A stretch of DNA of 64,000 nt, from contig NZ_CP048437.1 in assembly GCF_010509575.1 (NCBI RefSeq), positions 3,038,001 through 3,102,000 on the forward strand. Direction: 5' to 3'. The notes under the pieces were generated by a model. It was given only the letters and a program-made list of their open reading frames with translations, made no database searches and was not told where the DNA came from. Both the position numbers and the translations under genes were made by a program. This document shows, in pieces, positions 20,649 through 29,437 of this stretch (the stretch's first letter is position 1; each line of letters opens with the position of its first letter). The DNA is from Faecalibacterium duncaniae (lineage in GTDB: Bacteria > Bacillota > Clostridia > Oscillospirales > Ruminococcaceae).

Positions 20649-22154
20649 TTATGCAGTCTTTTTCACCGTCTGCTTTTTGGTTGCATAGAGGAACAGCGCC
20701 AGCATGGCGATCGCAAAGAGGATGCCCACCGGGTAAGCAACTGCGGTGTTATAGACGATAGCGCCCTCAGCAGTCTTATGGTTCAGCAGGCCGCCCAGGC
20801 ACTCGGGAGCCAGCACGAAGTAGGTAGCGGACACAGCGCTCATAAAGGTAGCGGGCACTGCGGTGATCCAGAAGTTCTTCTTCTCCTTGAACAGGTACAT
20901 GGAAGCGGCCCACAGAACGATCATGGCCAGCGTCTGGTTGGTCCAGCTGAAGTAGCGCCAGATCACGGTGTAGTTGATGAAGCCCAGTGCATTGCCGATG
21001 CCCAGGAAAGCGCCCACGCCCAGCACGGGAACGCAGAGCTTCAGGCGGTTGCCGTAGCTGTCCTGATCGATCTTGAACCAATCGGCCAAGGTCAGGCGGG
21101 CGGAACGGAAGGCGGTATCGCCGGAGGTGATGGGGCAGACGACCACGCCGATCATGGCCAGTGCGATGCCCACGCCGCCCATGGTCTTGGAGCAGACATC
21201 ATAGATGGCCTTGGACTGACCCATTGCCAGTGCCTGGGCCAGACCGGTGTTCAGGCCATCAGTGACCTCGTACAGAGAGCAGCCTGCAGCGGCCCAAATC
21301 AGGGCAATGACACCCTCGCAGACCATGGCACCGTAGAACACAAAGTGGCCCTGCTTCTCACTCTTCATACAGCGGGCCATCAGAGGCGACTGGGTGGAGT
21401 GGAAGCCGGAGATCGCGCCGCAGGCAACCGTGATGAACATGAAGCTCCAGATGGGCGTGCCCGACGGGTGCATGCTGCCGAAGTGATCCCAGATCTCGGG
21501 GATGGTATAGGCAGGGTTGGTGAAGATGCCAAAGATGACACCGATGGCCATGATGATGAGGCAGATGCCGAACACGGGGTAGATCTTGCCGATGACCGCA
21601 TCGATGGAGATAAAGGTCGCGATGAAGTAGTAGGTCAGAATGATGACCAGCCAGAACAGCAGCGAAGTCATCACGCCGGATGCGCCGCTCTGGCTGCACA
21701 GCTCAACGATCAGACCGGCAGGGCCGACGGCGAACACGGTGCCCACCATGATCAGCAGCACAACAGAGAACACACGCATCACGTTCTGCATCACGGGGCC
21801 TAAGTATTTGCCGGTGATCTCTGCGATGGAAGCACCGTCGTTGCGCTCACTCATCATGCCGGAGAAGTAGTCATGCACACCACCGGCAAAGATGGTGCCG
21901 AAGGTGATCCACAGGAACACCACGGGGCCCCACAAAGCGCCCTGCATGGCACCAAAGATGGGGCCAAGGCCCGCAATGTTCAGCAGCTGGACGAGGAACA
22001 GCTTCCACTGGGGCATCACGACATAGTCCACGCCGTCATTGATGCGCACAGCAGGCGTTTCACGGTCGTCCGGGCCGAAGGTATTGTCCACGATCTTGCC
22101 ATAGACGAAGTATCCGCCCACCAGGATCGCAAGACAGAGCAGGAAACTAATCAT
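20649..22154 (-). CDS. cstA: CstA-type carbon starvation protein / pyruvate transporter, copy 2
   Basis: 501 residues, colinear with copy 1 and identical over most of its length. Differences cluster in a few loops, for example around SQSGASGVM, DGLNTGLAQALAMGQS and the C-terminal HKTAEGAIVYNT. The start at 22154 (MISFLLC) follows the same AAAAGGAGG-TTTCTGGT context as copy 1; the frame opens 17 codons earlier without a ribosome site. A LysR gene lies upstream on the same strand and could control it, though a terminator at 22356 separates them. The pair may allow different expression or substrate preference. Confidence 0.92.
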   Translation of the reverse strand: MISFLLCLAILVGGYFVYGKIVDNTFGPDDRETPAVRINDGVDYVVMPQWKLFLVQLLNIAGLGPIFGAMQGALWGPVVFLWITFGTIFAGGVHDYFSGMMSERNDGASIAEITGKYLGPVMQNVMRVFSVVLLIMVGTVFAVGPAGLIVELCSQSGASGVMTSLLFWLVIILTYYFIATFISIDAVIGKIYPVFGICLIIMAIGVIFGIFTNPAYTIPEIWDHFGSMHPSGTPIWSFMFITVACGAISGFHSTQSPLMARCMKSEKQGHFVFYGAMVCEGVIALIWAAAGCSLYEVTDGLNTGLAQALAMGQSKAIYDVCSKTMGGVGIALAMIGVVVCPITSGDTAFRSARLTLADWFKIDQDSYGNRLKLCVPVLGVGAFLGIGNALGFINYTVIWRYFSWTNQTLAMIVLWAASMYLFKEKKNFWITAVPATFMSAVSATYFVLAPECLGGLLNHKTAEGAIVYNTAVAYPVGILFAIAMLALFLYATKKQTVKKTA

Positions 22155-22355
22155 ACCAGAAACCTCCTTTTTGCCCCTGCCGGCCGCGGCCCCATTCTGC
22201 CGCATACCCGGGGCTCTTTTCTGGCCTCATGGTAGCATACTTTTTTCCAGCAGAGAAATATCTTTCCGGCATGGGGCCATATGGTTTCCGATATAGCTGC
22301 AAAGAATTTTTGCCGCTTTTCCGTTTATTTTTTGACCATTTATCAGCAAAAATAA

Positions 22356-22384
22356 AACCGGGCGCTCATTTTCGCCCGGTTTTT
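22356..22384. terminator. Terminator after the LysR gene
   Basis: AAACCGGGCG and CGCCCGGTTT arms with an 8-base loop; T/A runs on both sides. The rest of 22155-22455 holds the leader of cstA copy 2. Confidence 0.78.
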
Positions 22385-22455
22385 CATCCATTTATTGGTT
22401 TTTCTGTCAATTCCGAAGGGAGCAACCTTTGCCGTGCCTTAGCCGGAAAGCCCCT

Positions 22456-23376
22456 TTATTTTACGGTGGAAGCCGCTTCCTTGTGGAGCAGATCCACAAA
22501 GGCCTGCTCCTCGGGGCGCAGGCGGCCCTTGTCCGGGTAGACCAGCACATCCCGCATCTGCTGGCGCTGGGCCGGGCACTTCTTCAGCACCAGATGGTAC
22601 TGCTCCAGTGCCCTGCGGGGCATGGGCGATGCCCACATGTAGGCCGTGGGCAGCCGCTGCAGGATCGAGAACTGGCTGCACCGCTCATACACATGAATGC
22701 GGCGCTCCGGGTTGACATGCCAGCGCACACCGTCGCCGCCCTCCTCGCCGGGCAGCTGGAAATCATCGTGGAGGATCTCCATATACTTGTCCAGCTCAGA
22801 CAGGTCGCGGATCGCCTTCCGGGCCAGTGGGCCGTCCCGGTTGGTCAGCAGACTGTATTCAAAATCCATAATGGGTTCCATTTTCAGGCCCCGCCGGGCG
22901 CAGTAATGGGTATAGTGCTCGTCATCCTCCACGGCGTACCGCAGCAGAGCCAGATGATACCCCTGCCGCAGGACATGATCCAGTGCCTCCATGGAGCCGC
23001 CCTCCCGGATGTGGATGTGGAGCCGCTCAATGGAGGCCGCCTGCTCCAGATAATCCACCGCCGCATAGGAGGCATAGGTGGCGTGGGGGATCATTACCCG
23101 CAGTTCGGCGCAGCGCTCCTGCTCCTCCTGCACGCTCCGGTCCAGCCGGTCCACCTCCCGCAGCACCCGCTCGGCCTGCTCAATGAAGTGCCGCCCCTGC
23201 TCCGTGGGGATCATGCCGGTGGATGACCGCTCAAAAATGCGGAGATGGTATTCTTCTTCCAGATTTTTCAGCGCCTTGCTCACATTGGGCTGAGCGGCAT
23301 ACAGCCGCTTTGCCGCCGCACTCACAGATCCGCATTCCATGATGGCGACGAGATACCGCAGTTCTGTAATGTTCAA
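22456..23376 (-). CDS. LysR-family transcriptional regulator
   Basis: 306 residues. The N-terminal winged helix-turn-helix (MNITELRYLVAIMECGSVSA, then AAQPNVSKALKNLEEEY) is followed by a helical linker and an effector-binding domain that diverges from common subgroups. The start codon is TTG at 23376, fixed by AAGGAGAG six bases upstream; no ATG or GTG lies in a suitable place. Its promoter abuts that of the divergent phosphatase gene. The nearest downstream gene on the same strand is the second cstA. The effector is unknown. Confidence 0.9.
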   Translation of the reverse strand: MNITELRYLVAIMECGSVSAAAKRLYAAQPNVSKALKNLEEEYHLRIFERSSTGMIPTEQGRHFIEQAERVLREVDRLDRSVQEEQERCAELRVMIPHATYASYAAVDYLEQAASIERLHIHIREGGSMEALDHVLRQGYHLALLRYAVEDDEHYTHYCARRGLKMEPIMDFEYSLLTNRDGPLARKAIRDLSELDKYMEILHDDFQLPGEEGGDGVRWHVNPERRIHVYERCSQFSILQRLPTAYMWASPMPRRALEQYHLVLKKCPAQRQQMRDVLVYPDKGRLRPEEQAFVDLLHKEAASTVK

Positions 23377-23414
23377 CTTTTTCTCTCCTTTTGGCGTTTT
23401 TATCCCTTGCGCCT

Positions 23415-23444
23415 AGTTTATCAGGCGGCACACGGGGCTGTCAA
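23415..23444 (-). promoter_or_regulatory. Promoter of the LysR gene
   Basis: TTGACA (23444-23439), 18 bases, TAAACT (23420-23415). The -35 is four bases from that of the divergent promoter. Confidence 0.75.
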
Positions 23445-23447
23445 GCG

Positions 23448-23476
23448 TTGACGGGGCCCCGCTGCCGTTTTATAAT
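23448..23476 (+). promoter_or_regulatory. Promoter of the histidine phosphatase gene
   Basis: TTGACG (23448-23453), 17 bases, TATAAT (23471-23476), back to back with the LysR promoter. Confidence 0.8.
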
Positions 23477-23511
23477 GTAAGAAACAATCTGCCCGAAAGA
23501 GGTCGAAGAGG

Positions 23512-24261
23512 ATGGAAGAAAAAAACTACCGCGTTCTGCGCATTGAGGAGCAGCTTTATGGCTGCGAGGAGCTGCCCGAGGGCCAGCCCGTGCTCTGTGA
23601 TGTCCTGCTGGAGGCTGCCGACGGCACGCAGCGGGTTCTCCCCTACCCGGATGCCGAGCTGACCCGGCTGGACATCAACGAGGGCAGCACTGTCACCCTG
23701 CAGGATCACAGGCTGACCAAGGCGGCGCACAAGGTCTATTTCACCCGCCACGGCGAGACCGTGTGGAACGTGGAAAACAAGATCTGCGGCATGACCGACA
23801 GCCCCCTGACCGAAAAAGGCCGCGCCCAGGCTCGGGAGCTGGGCGAAAAGCTCAGGACCAGCGGTCTCCGGATCGATGAGATCCTGTACTCTCCCCTGTC
23901 CCGCTCCGCCGACACCGCCCGGGCCATTGCGGAGGCCACCGGCATTCCTGCCCGGTGTGAGCCCCGGCTCCGGGAGCAGTGCTTTGGCCGCTACGAGGGC
24001 ACGCCCCGGGACGGCGAAGAGTTCCGCATTTCCAAGACCCACTTTGCCGACCGCTACTCCGGCGGCGAGAGCATGATGCAGCTGGCCCAGCGCATCTACA
24101 ACCTGCTGGACGAGCTCCGGGCCGACACCGACAAGACCTACCTGCTGGTGGCCCACAACGGCATTGCCCGGGTGGTGCAGTCCTATTTTTACGATATGAC
24201 CAACGAGGAGTACGCGGCGGCAGGCATCAAAAACTGCGAGTTCGTGGAGTTTACATTCTGA
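23512..24261 (+). CDS. Histidine phosphatase family protein with N-terminal extension
   Basis: 249 residues. Residues 75-249 form a phosphoglycerate-mutase-like histidine phosphatase: FTRHGETVWN with catalytic His80, SPLSRSADTARAI with the phosphate-binding Arg, the acid residue region REQCFGRYEG, and the second catalytic His in VAHNGIARV. The first 70 residues are an additional domain of short strands (RIEEQLYGCEEL, then PYPDAELTRLDINEGSTVTL) that recalls the small DUF3006 fold, unusual in this family. Start 23512 lies 9 bases after AAAGAGG. Substrate unknown; sugar phosphates or other phosphomonoesters are likely. Confidence 0.85.
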   Translation: MEEKNYRVLRIEEQLYGCEELPEGQPVLCDVLLEAADGTQRVLPYPDAELTRLDINEGSTVTLQDHRLTKAAHKVYFTRHGETVWNVENKICGMTDSPLTEKGRAQARELGEKLRTSGLRIDEILYSPLSRSADTARAIAEATGIPARCEPRLREQCFGRYEGTPRDGEEFRISKTHFADRYSGGESMMQLAQRIYNLLDELRADTDKTYLLVAHNGIARVVQSYFYDMTNEEYAAAGIKNCEFVEFTF

Positions 24262-24297
24262 ACAAAGAAAGGACCCGCCGAGGGTCCTTTCTTTGTT
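24261..24297. terminator. Bidirectional terminator
   Basis: AACAAAGAAAGGACC and GGTCCTTTCTTTGTT, a 15-base perfect stem, between convergent genes. Confidence 0.85.
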
Positions 24298-24302
24298 TGC
24301 GG

Positions 24303-25655
24303 TTATTCTGCCTTGCGGTAATGGAACTGCTGGTCTCTGGTGATGAACATGCCGATGCTGACCAGCAGAGCGGCCAGCTCGGCGGCTGTCACAGCCAGCC
24401 AGATGCCGTCAATGCCCAGCAGGAGCGGCAGCAGCAGAACCGCCGCCACCTGGAACAGCAGGGTGCGCAGGAACGAGATGAGCGCACTGGTCACACCATC
24501 GCCCAGGGCCGTGAAGAAGGAGGACGCATAGACATTGAACCCCATGATGAGGAAGCTCAGGCCATAGAGCCGGAAGGCCCGGGTGGTCAGAATGAGCAGG
24601 TTTTCATCATAGCCCACAAAGAAGCGGGCCACATGGGGGATGATGAACATGGAGCCGATGGTCATTACCACCGCAACCACACCGATGAGCTTCAGGCTCT
24701 TGCGGTAGAGGTTGTTGACCTCTTTGCGGTTATTGGCACCATAGTGGTAGCTGACGATGGGCGCACTGCCCACGGCGTAGCCCACAAACACCGCCACGAA
24801 CAGGAAGGATGCATACATGATCACACCATAGGCGGCCACACCATCCTCGCCCGCAAAGCGGAGCAGCTGATAGTTGTACAGGATGTTCACCAGCGACATG
24901 GAAAGGTTGGTCATCAGCTCAGAGGAGCCGTTCACACAGGCTTTCAGCAGCACACCGCCCTCAAACTGCGGGCGGCAGAGGTGGAGCAGGCTGGTGTTTT
25001 TCCGGTTGAGGAAGTAGAACACCGGCAGCAGGCCGCCCACCACCTGGCTGAGCATGGTGGCAATGGCGGCACCCTCCACGCTCCAGTGCAGGATGCCCAC
25101 AAGTAGCACGTCCAGCACCATGTTGGTGCAGCCCGCGCCCACCGTGAAATAAAAGCCCAGATGCGGCTTTTCGGCGGTAACAAAAAAGCTCTGGAACATA
25201 TTCTGCAGGATAAAGGTGGGCAGGCTGAGCATCAGCACCCGGCCATAGCGCAGGGCGTAGTCCAGCATCTCGCCTTCTGCACCCAGCATCAGGGCCACCG
25301 GCCGGAGCAGCAGCATCCCCAGCACAGACAGCACGATGCCGGCGATCAGCGCCGTTGACATAAACAGGCTGAAATAGCGGTCGGCACGGGCTTTATCGCC
25401 CTCACCCAGCGTGATGCCCACAATGGCGCTGCCGCCGGTGCCCAGCATAAAGCCCACTGTACCCACCAGCATGGGCACGGGCATGATGAGGTTGACTGCC
25501 GCAAAGGCCGTTTTGCCCACAAAGTTCGAGACACACAGGCCGTCCACAATGCCGTAAATGGAAGTAAACAGCATGGTGCCGATGCAGGGCAATACAAACC
25601 GGATCAGCCGGGAATAATCAAAGTGGTCGGATAATTGGATCATATTCTTTGACAT
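24303..25655 (-). CDS. MATE-family efflux transporter with structured leader
   Basis: 450 residues, about 12 membrane segments. The N-terminal pattern IRFVLPCIGTMLFTSIYGIV and the duplicated half with NLSMSLVNILYNYQLLRF fit the DinF/NorM-like MATE group. ATG 25655 follows AAAGGAGA. The gene sits behind a promoter at 25830 and a 111-base folded leader ending in a U-run, which suggests that expression is set by transcription attenuation; the signal is unknown. The related MATE genes at 14989 and 35887 have no such leader. Confidence 0.88.
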   Translation of the reverse strand: MSKNMIQLSDHFDYSRLIRFVLPCIGTMLFTSIYGIVDGLCVSNFVGKTAFAAVNLIMPVPMLVGTVGFMLGTGGSAIVGITLGEGDKARADRYFSLFMSTALIAGIVLSVLGMLLLRPVALMLGAEGEMLDYALRYGRVLMLSLPTFILQNMFQSFFVTAEKPHLGFYFTVGAGCTNMVLDVLLVGILHWSVEGAAIATMLSQVVGGLLPVFYFLNRKNTSLLHLCRPQFEGGVLLKACVNGSSELMTNLSMSLVNILYNYQLLRFAGEDGVAAYGVIMYASFLFVAVFVGYAVGSAPIVSYHYGANNRKEVNNLYRKSLKLIGVVAVVMTIGSMFIIPHVARFFVGYDENLLILTTRAFRLYGLSFLIMGFNVYASSFFTALGDGVTSALISFLRTLLFQVAAVLLLPLLLGIDGIWLAVTAAELAALLVSIGMFITRDQQFHYRKAE

Positions 25656-25681
25656 GATTTCTCCTTTCGATCAGAACATAC

Positions 25682-25792
25682 AAAAAAGGCCGGATAAGTT
25701 TCGCAGCTCCGGTGTTTCTCCTTGTCTGCTGAGATGCTACGGCCATTCTCAGCCTCCGGGGAACACGAACTGCGACATCTTATCCGGCCTTT
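25682..25792 (-). ncRNA. Structured leader RNA of the MATE gene, unassigned class
   Basis: On the minus strand an 11-base closing stem GGCCGGATAAG/CTTATCCGGCC (25789-25779 with 25698-25688) encloses nested stems TCGCAG/CTGCGA, GTGTT/AACAC and CTGAGA/TCTCAG, with purine-rich internal loops containing GGAGG and AAGGAGA. The closing stem is followed directly by TTTTTTG, so it can act as a terminator 26 bases before the MATE ribosome site. It starts about 30 bases downstream of a strong promoter. It matches none of the riboswitch consensus sequences I could compare by eye (purine, TPP, SAM, guanidine, preQ1, THF). It could instead be a separate small RNA. Confidence 0.65.
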
Positions 25793-25829
25793 CAATTACG
25801 TTGAAACAGCCCTCCGATGAGCAAAAAAG

Positions 25830-25858
25830 AGTATACCAAAGTTTATTTTTTATGTCAA
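25830..25858 (-). promoter_or_regulatory. Promoter of the MATE leader
   Basis: TTGACA (25858-25853), 17 bases, TATACT (25835-25830). Transcription would start near 25823. Confidence 0.88.
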
Positions 25859-25866
25859 GGCTTTCT

Positions 25867-26106
25867 TTACATCATTCCGCCGGGCCGCCAGCCGGTGCAG
25901 TAGCGGGCGTAATCGCGGTCGGCCTGTTTGACGTAAAGGAGGAACTGTTCCCTGCCTTCCTTGTCCGTGACCTGACGGACTTTGGTGGGCAGGCTCTGGC
26001 GCTGGAGCAGCTCCAGCTCATCGTTGAGCTCCTCCTCGGTATCAAAAGCATCCAGCTTGGTCCAGTGGGTGGCAAAGAGCCAGATGTTTGCAAGGGTGTT
26101 ATTCAT
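25867..26106 (-). CDS. 79-residue protein at the jetD position of the SMC operon, unknown function
   Basis: Not recognised. The product MNNTLANIWLFATHWTKLDA... has 79 residues: an aromatic N-terminus, an acidic predicted helix (FDTEEELNDELELLQRQS), a basic middle (TKVRQVTDKEGREQF) and a C-terminus with RYCTGWRPGGMM. No membrane segment or signal peptide. ATG 26106 follows AAAGGAG and overlaps the end of the SMC gene by 8 bases, so it is translated with the operon. In Wadjet operons the next gene is the JetD nuclease; this protein is far too small and has no toprim-like motif. It may be a subunit or regulator of the complex. Confidence 0.7.
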   Translation of the reverse strand: MNNTLANIWLFATHWTKLDAFDTEEELNDELELLQRQSLPTKVRQVTDKEGREQFLLYVKQADRDYARYCTGWRPGGMM

Positions 26107-29100
26107 ATTCAGTCTCCTTTTCCGGAGCATCGGCACGGATGCCGGCCCGGTAGAACGGCGCAATGGCGTTGGCATCGCCGTGGCGCACGATGGAATAGGT
26201 AATGTCGCAGTAGGGCTGGATGGCCGTGCTCTTTTCCACGGTGGAGATGAGCAGCACCTGCAGCTGCAGGCGGCGGAACAGCTCCATCATGGGGCGGATG
26301 CGGTCACTGGTCATCTTGCTGAAGGCCTCGTCCAGTAGGACAAGGCGGATGCTGTTCTCGCTCTTCTGGTAGATCTGCAGCAGGCTGGCGCAGATGGCCA
26401 CATAGAAGGGAGCCTGATTCTCGCCGCCGGAGGAATCGCGGCTGACGCGGGAAAGATAGGCCTGCTGGCCCGAGACGGTGTTGGTCACCTTGATGTCATA
26501 GTCCAGATAGGTGCGGTAGTCCACATAATCCGAGAGGGTGGCACCGGAGGTGGTGCGGCCCTCCTGCCGGGCCCGGGTGTTCTCGTCCACATCGGCCATG
26601 ATCTTTTCCATCAGCGCGTCCACCTGCCGCTCGTAGACGGGGTCAGCGGTGGCGGCAAGGTTGTCCAGCGAGTCGCCATCGGTCATCTGCTGGTTGCCCT
26701 TGTCCACAATGACCTGATAGAAGGCGGCCAGCTGGGGGTCACGGCTGGGCTCCAGCTCAAAGCGGTAGACTTCCTCGCCGTAGGTCAGCTGCTCCATCAC
26801 CTTGTTCAGCTCCCGGAACTGGCGGCGGGCGTTGAAGATATCATCCTTCATCCGGAAGAGGATATCCTTGCGGAAGCGATCCTTGCAGTCCCGCTGTGCC
26901 TGCTCCAGCCGGGCGGCGTAGCGTTCCAGATCAATGCGGACAAGGCTGTCGTGCTGGGCGCGGTACTGCTCCACCCCGGCCAGACCCAGCGGATAATCGC
27001 AGACGTAGTGCTCGTTGTAATCCCTCTGGGCGGGTTCCAGCGTGGAAGTGAGATACGCTCGCAGGGCATCGTCCAGCCTGGTCTGTGCCTTTTCGGCAGT
27101 CTGTGCGGCGGCACGGGCCGTACGCCCGCCCGTCATCAGGCCCTTTTTGCGCTCCTGTGCCAGAGGCTCCAGCAGCGGGTGCTGTGCAAAGAATGCCTCT
27201 GCCGCCGCCCTGCTCTGTGCAGCGGTCTCCACCGCCTTACCCTGCTCTGCCTCGCAGGATGCGATCTGCTTTTCGCAGACGCGGATATCGCCGCCCACCT
27301 GCTCCACGGCCTTGCGGGCAGTCTCCCATGCGGCTTCCCGGGCTTCTTCCTCGCGGTAGAGCTGCTGCAGCATGGGGTTCTCGCGGCAGTCCGCCAGCTT
27401 CTGCTCCTGCGCGGCGTAGTCGGCACGGGCGGCATCCAGCGCGGCCCGGCTGGCCCAGAGTTCGGCCAGCTGTTCCAGCGCATGGCCCCGCAGGACGTTC
27501 TGGTACTGGTCGTAGGCAGATTTCAGGGTCTTTTCGGTCTGGGCGGCTTCGCGGCAGCGGTCGGCCTGGGCGGCAAGCTGTGCTTCCAGCGCTTCGGCAC
27601 GCTCCCTGCGGGCATCCAGCCCGATATAGCGCTGGGGCCTGCGCAGGCGTTCCAGCCGGAAGGGATGGTGGCGCAGCAGGTCCCGGGTGGCGCTGTCGGG
27701 GAAATGCTCCAGCGTGTCGGGGGTGTCGCAGCAGACGATGCGGCGCAGGATGGTGTCCGCATACTGTGCGGCCAGCGGGTTTTCGCTGGTGACCTGGGCG
27801 GCAAGGCTGTCGGCGGGGGCCGTCTCTGCATGGCGGTCCGCCTTGCGGATGCCCGGGGTATCCAGCAGGCTGATGGGTCCCACCCGGTCACCCAGCGCCA
27901 CAAAGGCGCTCTTGGCGGCGGCGTAGTGGGCAGGCGGCACAAGGATATCAAACCGGCGGTCACCCAGGCAGGCTTCCACACAGTCCTGCCAGCTCTCATC
28001 AGCCACAGTCAGCAGTTCACAGAAGATCTTTGCATCCGCCGTCATGCCGCGGCTTTTCAGCTCAGCGTTCACGGCATCCCGCACTTTGGTGGCGGCATCG
28101 CCGTGGGGGTAGACCCACTTGCCGCCGGACACGGCGTTCAGCTCGGCCCGCAGGCCCTCCTGCTCTTTTGCCAGATCCGCCGAAGCCTGCCGGGCAGCAA
28201 AATACTGCTCCTCCAGCGGCTTTTCGATGCAGGCCAGCGCCTCGGTCAGGGCGGGGAGATGTTCCGCCGTCAGGCGCTGGGGCCAGAGCTCCTTCTCCAC
28301 CGCAAAGCCGCTGCGGTTCAGCTGGGTCAGCAGGCCGGTGATGGTATCCGCAGTCGCTTCCAGACTATTCCTTGTCCGGGCCGCTGCATCCAGCGCGCTC
28401 TTTTTCCGGGCCAGCTCCTCGGTCAGGGCATCCAGCGCCCGGCCCACGCCGCTGTCACCGGCCGCACCGTGGGCCGCCAGATAGGCCCGGCGGGCTTCGG
28501 CTTCGGCGTTCTTGGCGGCCTCGTATTTTGCGTTCAGGTCGGCCAGCTGGCGGCGGCCTGCATCCAAATGGCTCTGCCAGGAGGCATCCTCACCGGCATC
28601 CGCTTCGGCGCGGGCCAGCAGGGCCGCACCCCGGTTGACAAGGGCATCCGTTTCTTTGGCAGCAGCTTCCCGGCCATACGCCACGATCTGTTCCAGCGCG
28701 GCGGCACGGGTCTGGGCCTCGGCCAGAACGGCGTGGAGGTTTTCCAGCTCCACCCGGTCGCCCTGCAGCGCTTCCAGATCCAGTTCAGGCTGGGGCAGGA
28801 TGTACTGGTACAGGAACTCCCGGAAGTTGGGGATTTCGTCCATGCTGGTACCCATCTGGAACACTTCGTTGAACTTTTTGCCCAGCGGGCTGGAGGCGCG
28901 GCCAATGCCCAGGGCACGGCAGATGCGGTCCCGGGCCTCGCTGGGGCTGCGGGTGTAGGACAGGCGGCCCACAGCGGGCTTGAAGTCCTCCTTGGCGCTG
29001 GGGGCACCGGTGCGCGGATCAAGGAAGGGCAGCTTTTCCAGCGTGATGCCGTCCTCGGAGATGTACCAGGTCTGATCGCCGGGGTGAAGCTCCTGCATGG

Positions 29101-29437
29101 GGCCCTCGGATTCCACCCGGACAGCGATGACAAAGTTTGTCCGCTTGACGGTATCCCAGAACTCGGCTCCGATATACGCCACTGTGCGGCCTGGGCGGCG
29201 GTAGGCGTTCTCGCCGCGCTGCTTGGCGTGGACAGAGCCCTGCAGGGTGCGGCCGCTCTTTTTATTGCCCAGGGCATTGAAATTGCGGTTGGTGGTCAGG
29301 CAGTAGCGGATGGCATCCAGAATGGTGGTCTTGCCCACCGCGTTGACACCGATCATATAAGTCAGACGGGCACAATCGAAGGTGACATTTTCAAAGTTGT
29401 GCCAGTTGATGAGCTTCAGGCGCTTTAATTCGATCAT
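26099..29437 (-). CDS. jetC: SMC-type ATPase of a Wadjet/MksBEF complex (JetC/MksB-like)
   Basis: DNA-loop-forming ATPase subunit of 1112 residues. Walker A is GVNAVGKT at 30-37 in an N-terminal SMC/SbcC-like head starting MIELKRLKLINWHNF. Long coiled coils rich in Ala, Glu and Arg run from about 225 to 900 with a less regular hinge region near 440-600. The C-terminal head has the ABC signature SSGGENQ near 1002 and Walker B LVLLDEAFSKM near 1032. All ATPase motifs look intact. It starts with a 4-base overlap of jetB and probably works with JetA and JetB to extrude or compact DNA; in Wadjet systems the complex restricts plasmids. Confidence 0.9.
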   Translation of the reverse strand: MIELKRLKLINWHNFENVTFDCARLTYMIGVNAVGKTTILDAIRYCLTTNRNFNALGNKKSGRTLQGSVHAKQRGENAYRRPGRTVAYIGAEFWDTVKRTNFVIAVRVESEGPMQELHPGDQTWYISEDGITLEKLPFLDPRTGAPSAKEDFKPAVGRLSYTRSPSEARDRICRALGIGRASSPLGKKFNEVFQMGTSMDEIPNFREFLYQYILPQPELDLEALQGDRVELENLHAVLAEAQTRAAALEQIVAYGREAAAKETDALVNRGAALLARAEADAGEDASWQSHLDAGRRQLADLNAKYEAAKNAEAEARRAYLAAHGAAGDSGVGRALDALTEELARKKSALDAAARTRNSLEATADTITGLLTQLNRSGFAVEKELWPQRLTAEHLPALTEALACIEKPLEEQYFAARQASADLAKEQEGLRAELNAVSGGKWVYPHGDAATKVRDAVNAELKSRGMTADAKIFCELLTVADESWQDCVEACLGDRRFDILVPPAHYAAAKSAFVALGDRVGPISLLDTPGIRKADRHAETAPADSLAAQVTSENPLAAQYADTILRRIVCCDTPDTLEHFPDSATRDLLRHHPFRLERLRRPQRYIGLDARRERAEALEAQLAAQADRCREAAQTEKTLKSAYDQYQNVLRGHALEQLAELWASRAALDAARADYAAQEQKLADCRENPMLQQLYREEEAREAAWETARKAVEQVGGDIRVCEKQIASCEAEQGKAVETAAQSRAAAEAFFAQHPLLEPLAQERKKGLMTGGRTARAAAQTAEKAQTRLDDALRAYLTSTLEPAQRDYNEHYVCDYPLGLAGVEQYRAQHDSLVRIDLERYAARLEQAQRDCKDRFRKDILFRMKDDIFNARRQFRELNKVMEQLTYGEEVYRFELEPSRDPQLAAFYQVIVDKGNQQMTDGDSLDNLAATADPVYERQVDALMEKIMADVDENTRARQEGRTTSGATLSDYVDYRTYLDYDIKVTNTVSGQQAYLSRVSRDSSGGENQAPFYVAICASLLQIYQKSENSIRLVLLDEAFSKMTSDRIRPMMELFRRLQLQVLLISTVEKSTAIQPYCDITYSIVRHGDANAIAPFYRAGIRADAPEKETEYE

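Noticed and set aside
25682..25792. MATE leader as a purine, TPP, SAM or guanidine riboswitch, or SRP RNA
   Set aside because: The conserved cores of these classes (such as CCTGATCTGGATAATGCC of TPP or GGTCAGGTCCGGAAGGAAGC of SRP RNA) are absent; only a chance CTGAGA is shared with TPP.
26951..29428. Plus-strand ORF of 825 residues opposite the SMC gene
   Set aside because: Shadow of jetC; no domain, no ribosome site, and the other strand has all ATPase motifs.
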